Shown here: piece after piece, positions 62,801 to 64,000 of the stretch
Layout of the letters: each line of letters starts with the position of its first letter
How positions within the stretch are numbered: position 1 is the first letter of the stretch
From: Verrucomicrobiota bacterium
GTDB taxonomy: Bacteria > Verrucomicrobiota > Verrucomicrobiia > CAIQCK01
NCBI GenBank assembly: GCA_016222825.1
Contig: JACRQF010000010.1
Coordinates: 682,001 to 746,000, forward strand
Direction of reading: 5' to 3'
Length of the DNA stretch: 64,000 bases
The notes under the pieces: generated by a model
The model's database searches: none
Told to the model about the DNA's origin: nothing
What the model saw: the letters and a program-made list of their open reading frames with translations, nothing else
Position numbers and translations under genes: made by a program

Positions 62801-64000
62801 TCAGCGTGCCGCCGGTGGTGGTGCTCAGGTTCATCCAGCCCATCGAGAGCGTCGAGGCGGGATTGATGATGTCGGACGCCGCGCCGCCGGCGAAGTCGAG
62901 CAGGAGCCTGCCGCTGTAGAGCATCGTGTTGGTGAAGCCGTTGGTCGCCATCAACGCCAGCGTGCCGCCGCCGTCCTTGACGAGCGTGCCACCGCCGAGG
63001 ATGCCGGCGTTGGCCTGGATGTCGCCCCGGCCGCCGATGAACAAGGTCCGGTTGGTGTCGCTAAAAACATTGCCGGCCAGGAAGAGCTTGCTGCCGTAGC
63101 GCGCGTTGATGCGGGACGTGTCCAGCAGCGTGATATCACCGCTGTTGGTGTTGATGCCGGAATAGTTCCGCAGCGCGCCGTCGCCGCCGAACGCCCCAAC
63201 GCCCCTGATGGCAATCGGGCGGGCGGCGGTGATGATACCACCGCTGAGTTGCAGCGACGCATTGCTGGCGATGATGGTGTTGGCCGTGGCGAGGGCATTG
63301 TCGCCACCGATCTGGAGCACGCCGTCGTTGACGTAGAAGACCGGGACGGTGTTGTCGCCGGTGAGCAGCAGGACACCGTTGCCGCTCTTGGAGAGGCTGG
63401 CGGGTGCGGTGAGGTTGTTCGTGACGGTGAAGAGGTTGCCGTTGTTGTTGATGTCGAGCGCGAAGTCGTAGCCCGCGCCGAGGTTCAGGCCCATCCCGTT
63501 GAAGTTGGTGACCGTCGTGCCGCGGATTTGCAGGCCGCCGCCGAGAACGTTCATCGTTTTGCCCGCGCCGCCGATGTTCTCCAGGCTGCCGATGCTCAGG
63601 ACTTGATTGCTGTAGATCGTCGTGTCGCCGCTGTAGGTGTTGTTGCCCACCAGCATCACGTAGCCCGGCATCACACCCGCCTCCAGGCCGATAATCAGGT
63701 TGGCGGCGCCGGCGGCGACGTTGGTGAGGGTGTCGTTGTTCAACACCGCCAGCCGTCCGTAGCCGCCGAGGCGGTAGTTCGTGCCATAAGGCGTGATGGA
63801 GCCGGAGAAGATGTAGGAACCGAGCGTGTTCGTCGAAGCCAGCGAGAGGTTCGTGCCCGCGCCGACGGTGAAGTCAATCGCCTCGGCGCTGTTGGCCGCC
63901 AGCGCGATCAGGCCGCCAGAGGAGGCGGTGTCAATCCGCCCGCTGTTGAGCCAGTCCATCACCGAGTTGTAAGCGCCCGTCGCCGCCAGGCCCGCGCCGG
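44895..64000 (-). CDS. Giant autotransporter-repeat surface protein with PEP-CTERM anchor (N-terminus outside window)
   Basis: At least 6,367 residues in one uninterrupted frame that is still open at the window edge. The bulk is Gly/Asn/Thr-rich beta-helix. I can pick out by eye nearly thirty autotransporter-associated beta strand repeats (TIGR02601/PF12951) of the form K-x-G-x-G-T-L-x-L-x-G-x-N-x-Y-x-G-G-T, e.g. KSGSGTLALSGNN, KDGTGTLILGGANTYAG. Longer modules recur among them, including two PA14-like domains and two GAPVVQITGG-type segments. The C-terminal 1,100 residues become simple strand repeats and end in VPEPSTGALLGLGLMALAGW plus RRRR, a textbook PEP-CTERM signal. Such proteins are exported, processed by an exosortase and held at the surface or in the matrix. 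No exosortase or classical autotransporter barrel is seen here. Likely role: adhesion or biofilm scaffold. Confidence 0.9.
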   Translation of the reverse strand, partial: GAGLAATGAYNSVMDWLNSGRIDTASSGGLIALAANSAEAIDFTVGAGTNLSLASTNTLGSYIFSGSITPYGTNYRLGGYGRLAVLNNDTLTNVAAGAANLIIGLEAGVMPGYVMLVGNNTYSGDTTIYSNQVLSIGSLENIGGAGKTMNVLGGGLQIRGTTVTNFNGMGLNLGAGYDFALDINNNGNLFTVTNNLTAPASLSKSGNGVLLLTGDNTVPVFYVNDGVLQIGGDNALATANTIIASNASLQLSGGIITAARPIAIRGVGAFGGDGALRNYSGINTNSGDITLLDTSRINARYGSKLFLAGNVFSDTNRTLFIGGRGDIQANAGILGGGTLVKDGGGTLALMATNGFTNTMLYSGRLLLDFAGGAASDIINPASTLSMGWMNLSTTTGGTLIVNGPAAGSAVQSFNGLTVMAGNNSIVASNNSGDITVNLGALTRITGGNGSATLNNGIIDFALPGGAGKITTTTTNNPTGILGGWATVNGTDWAAVDTTQPTPFIITNYTGYVTLTDSGNITNGSNQNIRLTSTVASSYGLESPVTTVNSILANGAGATTITNLGATLRLGVNSAGGIFAPSGSGGLTIGAATNDGFLTAGAINGAAGELLFINNSDNPMNINAAITTNTGGGLLTVSFNGHGVVNVYGSDTRGALNVSGQRHNTYVNGGTVNWYGVSNVQSGELFVRGGVVNFMTGSTNFFGWTSMLDAGQMNVQGGAMANFNYYNATVNSLNVGGQGGRGLITDGGTISVGHLRLGNTAGAAGALWQTGGFVQITGGDTGVGNLSLAVNGTGAYGYYRIDDGYLLNAGRVTLSEGGAGSFSVMDVMGGYVTNAAYVLIGRSAGGAGVLNVLGGQFFAGRDQDVTMNWDQVGFGMLNVGGSGVANLASVGSRALNVNRTTGGTGVVNVLSGGTLIANNIYASAAGQAFLNMDGGMIVAGPTTTLGTNFINNLAGAFIYDGGANIDSGTGTVTVAQNLQGVSGFGIGSIQVSTGGTGYIGAPVVQITGGSGVGATAIAQIDTDPTSATYQKVTNIVITSAGTGYLPDDVLSVQLAGGGYIIPAEVGAFSFATNAADGGLSKFGVGTMILAGSNAYTGGTRLYAGSLNITNSWNIGGPGSTLNFRGGFVQVGSNYPATLLDAHVVNWNSFTGGFDVLAGNTFVFTNAISGGRFTKMGAGDLVMTATNSYAGGTVVGGSGVFAFHTLSNVGGGAVASFIITNGAPTISPTFTPDNSLLAATAPTTNGFILALRGNNGNNLNFASLPGGSLGVLTGVTAAYTGVLAGGANVVNLGGGGGTLVFNNQQIGGTPNLVGSATNLNIGVFGGIGGTVITTNNHFYLGGTVINAGNTLQLGDGGNSGSLGQGGVVNNGTLVVNRGDRFLLTNSMRGTGALVQNGDGTLVLPSQVYDIGSFVANAGTTLISNSFVGGSLTLSNSARVIVMGDSQGLIGDYYQAGSATQTPLSNAFTALGAQTPVLYYNGSPTSTNFDFNVPAVGAGFPAPYNVGGSLAVYFQARWQGLFNAPTNGVYTFMNRSDDGVAIYIDGNMVVSGSGNVDNAGAVPLTAGPHTIVIFFAQGAGGYAMYENITVPGGVQTRLPNWMLTPAYRVGSLSGEAGASLVLSNYVSLIQTNDTAFAGAISGPGGIIKNGLGTLLLTGTNNYSGGTFLQMGRLAVTNDASLGGIGTPVTFAGGILQVVGDTLSNLNNHPVNWTYFNGGFDISNAATSFIVTNGVSGLNVSKWGPGTLALQGDLSNTNGVTLYAGRLLLSGSNTYTGGTIINGGLLQMGTRSALGAPTNTLTMNAGTLDLDGNSLTVGGLAGNTAAIITDSNTIAGVTTLTLNGQSLASTWGGIISNGPARRLALTVTGGTTLTMTNRNNYTGDTRIDAGSLIGLGGSTIILAGRDGAMVGSTNILIIDGGTLILTNTTAAAGFNNNRLNDNAVIRLNDASLMLMNDGGNTNFSRTIGAVLIEGGNNSIYVRQSGGASTNIQTINSISRGSIGALLDVKSVGVGSQIGNSISNVLRFTSVPTLVNGILPWATVNQTNFATYNSGAINSLSNYSAYQTAAWGGWAGTDNVRQNTGFTADSNATINSLNLHLINVGATVDLGSNTLTLNSGGLIFGGTNMIMGSFAGAGYGTILTNGYLTAGSGSAATALVVRVFQPAVTNYAIITDNGPNGSVSFVKGGPGMLVMDVTSTNNYTGGTFLNNGTLYINHDANLGATGSVLVINGAELRVGTDITFNNRPVWSRAGDAAFNVDAGVTLTATATVYGTGSLTKHGLGTMVLGTNNTYAGGTLLSNGTLYVSADSSLGASGGAISMAYGGTLRVTNSFALNNRLITLGTDGGQFSVDAGSTLTITNLISDKGTLGKTGPGTLVLSAVNTYGGASATNYNLPGGTVLSQGTLVVGVEGALGSGLLTMAGGTLVAGPSGRVTNVMNLLTTTTFDGASGSLTLAAPVLSSNASGLVKTGAGTLTMAGYNTYAGGTLVDASALVLSNALLSSALTLTNGATATIYAGSAPAGLTGDYYGPNMTTPITSTALKSLPLLNSFLATNGAMLVYAGNAVANTNFEFGSVAQTPQPAFPAPFNNGAVKSIVRWQGVITITNSGVYSFPVAADDKAMLYIDGNLLATNNFTAGTNLVAGPHHIVVAFDNTGGGNSYMYVNYITPDGVTNRLPNAILTSGGVVGSLAGDAASALTLGDGTLMVFQTNDTLFAGSVTGAGALAKSGPATLTLSGNNTYTGGTWLDGGALSITNASNIGGAGAALTFGGGILQVTGTAMTNLDNLVVNWNWFNGGFDIADGNNIFTVTNIIGGISGLTKNGAGTLALAGPNNFLGQVTINAGTVRVDSAFALGRPGPLQVNGGTLDLNGYNTYITGLSSDPSASVAGLITDNSSAAGLTVLNLTNTPGYNVFGGVIADGANGRQVGFTLGSPTMVSGTGVTPVVFTNNNTYTGPTFIQGGSLVLSNQSGALSGTTNIFVRQGAALIVYNDSLTNNTDRINDAAKITLRGGTLVFTNNGSVTAYSETMGDLVSERAGSTVQVREAPAGGTSTIAFGNLVREGGGINFTGTLFGTTRNAITFLNGATLQTNNILGAWAWVNGVDWATYDPSNSMLSNFTAYTLNGVPTAWDGTVNAKVTTNFFLPASADRTVYSLSLGMTNRGPVLNVLNLGTNQLTIASGGLLFSSNSWTDIRLGRLTAGALDQASELIIYANNSLTVTNYITAVITNNGTGALTLNKLGPGVVVLGNAANSYSGGTFIGDGLLQLGGNYNAFATEAYMTIAGGTNVLTGLGSGEVTVRSGGELRFAGNTVGIGLWLTNAVELSGGKISDFSGQHHLSGPISVVGLTNSTLEAMVPGRQLSLDGVVSGSGGLRIIGASSAVILTNGANTFSGGVFVDGGVLLLGNTNNSATDIAGLNGALGTGGILATNAFGGVGAAYPIDQAFLDVINARAVTNVATIVLGASSSANLDFTGLGNMTNTYIGVVPGSGLQNFTAGDPIYSNAITYTGSITPANNTYRFKGASGASGVLVIGSTLTNAGDSTPNNLVIGNEGIVILTNNNTYTGATLVNAGGTLMIGTNTATGSLGPGVVTNFGTIRFALTNDTAYVFTNRASFFGSGTIVKEYSNSLQFAGSGTGFWGAVTVNAGVLQAGTNFAFGNSAGVMTLNGTSVLDLNGYNAPVGGLVGTPLTVVTDNSALGGYNMLNLSNASGVIFAGSIRDGAVTRLSLSKLGAGVQALSGINTYSGGTIIGAGQLRAIYGAGLPYAGNLTISNGAFETSLFFTNALGSGSGQVQLPYNTNSLNPGNWTIAGFSAYGTNIVVNLGGAGSTLSWGSPFFNPSALVLNDVTANAMLVVSNALDLTGSGGFQRPIYVNAGMAVLAGPITGGPMSSGFYKYGAGVLALTASNSFTGPVRVQNGTLYINSDANLGAPGQAISFSDVNGQGTPTLRVTNNVVFNNRPVQIYSNTTFMIDPFSKLTITNTITSGGGVTLTKSGLGTLLLTTNANPSYNLRTVISQGTLLLGTTNNLKAGAGLMDMTSSQGALGAAYALDQGFLNWAALRIWTNPPNIGVQGAIVLGADSSNPLDFNLGTNGLAGGFRPLTNAFLGASEGTWTYSGALSAWTNSAVAIRLFGPTAGTNVLQLGGGNGTLDYAPVVGSGTNVLIGPVNYAGGSVVQFTNYNTGMSFTVAVAGGVFRAATNIGLPSTASLMLTGGVFELISQPGGLTLNNALSRAPGGIWLASGTNSGFSTVNGPMTINLGGAGAVLQFGNTNFNPTTLVLGTNTTDSLIKFQNGLDVAGSTRTMLVNSAVLMAGLLTNSGGSGGVLFKQGSGTLILSNVTTINQLHPGQGLTILENGSTTVVTNYMSIGRLAGDIGALTVRGNAMLTNAGDINVSDVAGTVGILRVEDTALVKAKNLYVGKTGPSTLGVVYQSGGVVQGANSPSAWHVASGAGSYGYYNLSGGVLNAGGADFRIGSSGIGIFEMTGGAFTNVGNWFQIGAAASSAIGVFNVSGGVVDQVGANNAILMGNSGGLGILNIMDTGSVNASGKVSVAWSANSIGIINLLGGTLTTPKVDQPVTNGYGVFNFNGGTLRAAATTNLFMQGLSAAFIYGGGATINTQTNRIVLNQSLLAPEGNGVVNIPVAYGGQGYIAPPVVQIVGGGGSNATAYAQIDPVSGSVTNIVVTNPGINYTSAPYVFLLGGTPTNGFTAVAGVPALTANVSGGLTKDGTGTLILGGANTYAGPTTINGGTLQVDTNGATATLGGGAVTNNGILVFSRSDTAYTNSAPISGSGAVINNGSGMVTLAGANSYGGGTWISNGVLQFNTAGSVPGAGLVTVVSNAVAAMNFAGVQAALASVDGTNTFGTIALTAASANDAIVDFNAAGLSNAWLGALGTVNFAGTVTPFGTNYLLGGGGGVLSITNVLADDAGARNVVIGGSSSVGVVALLGTNTYTGVTAIGGGVLRADDAWGLGGGNLRINGGVLEISTNFYRALGADAGQVQLDGYAGFSAYGGTGGVINLYGDGSMLTWGAAGFTQTNLVLNAATANASLVFVNGLDLGGLNRTVSVYSLTAPALISGNITNGTLTKSGSGTLALSGNNGHSATYINGGTLKIGANNTLFTNSMVSFGDVTNNPNSGGTLDLSDFSQVIGALSVQTTNLLATNSIVIGASQRLTVLGNVVVGVNATAGTATNGGDTSMVITGPGALVVTGTSFRVSAMDYAGRGVRALLDMSGLATADINLGAGGLFQVGDTQGNIMLPNNSTAILASNSTITAGTLALGPGGHGGIYPQVLVLGSGTNVLNVNTINVGTGSRDAGMILFNSATGTLTVRAADGVGRTAFNIGTGTAGTAGWATNIVDLRGHSADLLLSTLSMGDQPRLGYMTNYFGFDAGVLNANTLRIGNRPSNNGLGALYLSTFDIGGGTVTIGNGGIFMANNLGTNTTGTNVTSLNIYGAANVTATGGIVMLTQGSRSNAVYSTLNLSGGSLTVMSNIITGVTVAGGTTRVATINLTGGLLDMTGHAIGTNNALIDVLNLDSGTLQNLGGFNNGAPLVKSSTGVVVLAGSNTYANPTVVSGGSLLLAGYSTGAGSLAVTGATMNVSGGTGYYGNIWLDGVNLYVSSNGALNLLGDKTISAGNGIVVSNGTLNAGNWLSGGFWFDPSTGHFANVVFTNAYWYGVDAESRIYISGYLDNQLTNRAGESLSLTPGSYSFQGTLAFTNAASGGVAATQQVEVASLRTSEAAMSATNFFIGTFMVGDPITGAKARVQLVDNRTNAPADAVPPSSEILAVSNLFIHAGSTLDWNNRSGFAYNISNSGAMLWTNAGAPAGAVSRLDVVNTFTNQGLMQIGNGSVLQFSNAFLNGSSGNISLFAGGVLTNFAAGGTLTNAGGIYGDGLVSAVVANNAGGTVAATNGGSLLLSGGIANNINYGNLGTTNGGGTLSINNAVLTNASGATIGALGGVVTMVGAGSNVVNHGTIGGFGTMAVQIGNEADGQVVAYGGVLNLAGGFTNDAAGTPVNAGLLAALGAGSELLLNQAITNVGSIQLNHATAVFTAPAVASSGVIAGNGTFNAVLNNAGTVAANTAGQTLTFAHAVNNAAPGVMTADSGRFWFSNAVDNAGAIVVQNAGRATFGGAVTNTGTITVQSQGLLNFNAGLTNHGTLAFGPTVNPSTAIITGTLLIGQNGVVNMGNVTNNTLVLQGDFLNRSTNNAAFNMANGTVVVGGTTPLTGAGVATNTFEVAGNDMGAVFAGFTTNMAIGTLNITNHVSFVGNGLAADPAQYVDVLHLFDGATMKLSQLTIYVGMQFIYEDGNGTKVLTGVAGDAITAANKDSFGLANVFLDAGGQIVFVPEPSTGALLGLGLMALAGWRRRR
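44898..44969 (-). other. PEP-CTERM sorting signal of the giant protein
   Basis: VPEPS, a 16-residue hydrophobic segment (TGALLGLGLMALAGW) and four arginines at the extreme C-terminus. This is the target of an exosortase/EpsH-type system. Confidence 0.92.
55970..56443 (-). other. PA14-like domain in the giant protein (copy 1)
   Basis: Starts GLTGDYYGPN, with IVRWQGVITITNSGVYSFPV, ADDKAMLYIDGN and AGPHHIVVAFDN. PA14 domains bind carbohydrate in bacterial adhesins and glycosidases, so this is a candidate ligand-binding module in an otherwise repetitive rod. Confidence 0.8.
59200..59668 (-). other. PA14-like domain in the giant protein (copy 2)
   Basis: Starts GLIGDYYQAG, with FQARWQGLFNAPTNGVYTF, RSDDGVAIYIDGN and AGPHTIVIFFAQG. 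Same layout as copy 1 about 3.2 kb away, with clear divergence between them. Confidence 0.8.

Overview
The window is high-GC DNA from a Gram-negative bacterium, most likely a verrucomicrobium of the Pedosphaera/Limisphaera type. This is inferred from an LptD outer-membrane assembly protein, a giant autotransporter-repeat protein ending in a PEP-CTERM sorting signal, secreted glycosidases clustered without SusC/SusD, a URO-D-like protein among them, and many small palindromic repeats ending in GCTACA-like tails. No 16S rRNA is present, so the assignment rests on gene content.

Region 1 (1-19.5 kb) is a polysaccharide-degradation cluster. It holds the end of a beta-propeller glycoside hydrolase, a URO-D-like protein, a single-chain GH127 plus galactose-binding plus sulfatase protein, two tandem GH106-like alpha-L-rhamnosidases with LamG insertions, a ceramidase-like protein, a divergent heparinase II/III-type lyase, a GHL10-type lipoprotein and a small secreted protein. 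Together they suggest breakdown of a sulfated glycan carrying rhamnose, arabinofuranose and uronic acid.

Region 2 (19.5-26.3 kb) is housekeeping and mixed: Y-family DNA polymerase, AEC transporter, FolC, a HAD hydrolase, a GNAT/FemAB-like protein, a small membrane protein and tRNA-Pro(GGG). Region 3 (26.3-35.9 kb) is mainly envelope and nucleotide-sugar genes: a CDP-paratose epimerase-like SDR, a WbpP/GalE-like SDR, UDP-glucose dehydrogenase and LptD. It also has YggS, three small proteins and a PEP mutase/isocitrate lyase family enzyme. A further secreted glycosidase-like protein (36.0-38.5 kb) precedes tRNA-Asn(GTT).

Region 4 (38.6-44.9 kb) is accessory DNA. A DpnA-like adenine methyltransferase lacks its C-terminal AdoMet motif. 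It abuts an AT-richer DUF262/DUF1524 (GmrSD-like) defence gene, and just past that gene lies what looks like the last codons of a DpnI-type winged helix. The reading is that an older restriction-modification locus was overwritten by another defence gene. An orphan response regulator with a 21-bp tandem repeat upstream follows, then a compact cassette: XRE regulator, a protein built on 21-bp/7-residue tandem repeats, an Fn3 protein and a tail-fibre-like protein.

Region 5 (44.9 kb to the end) is one reading frame on the minus strand, at least 6,367 residues, unfinished at the window edge.

Two repeat systems run through the window. One is palindromic REP/MITE-like elements. The other is six short arrays with a 7-bp period, each with a different heptamer, lying inside genes, across start and stop codons, or filling the gap between genes.
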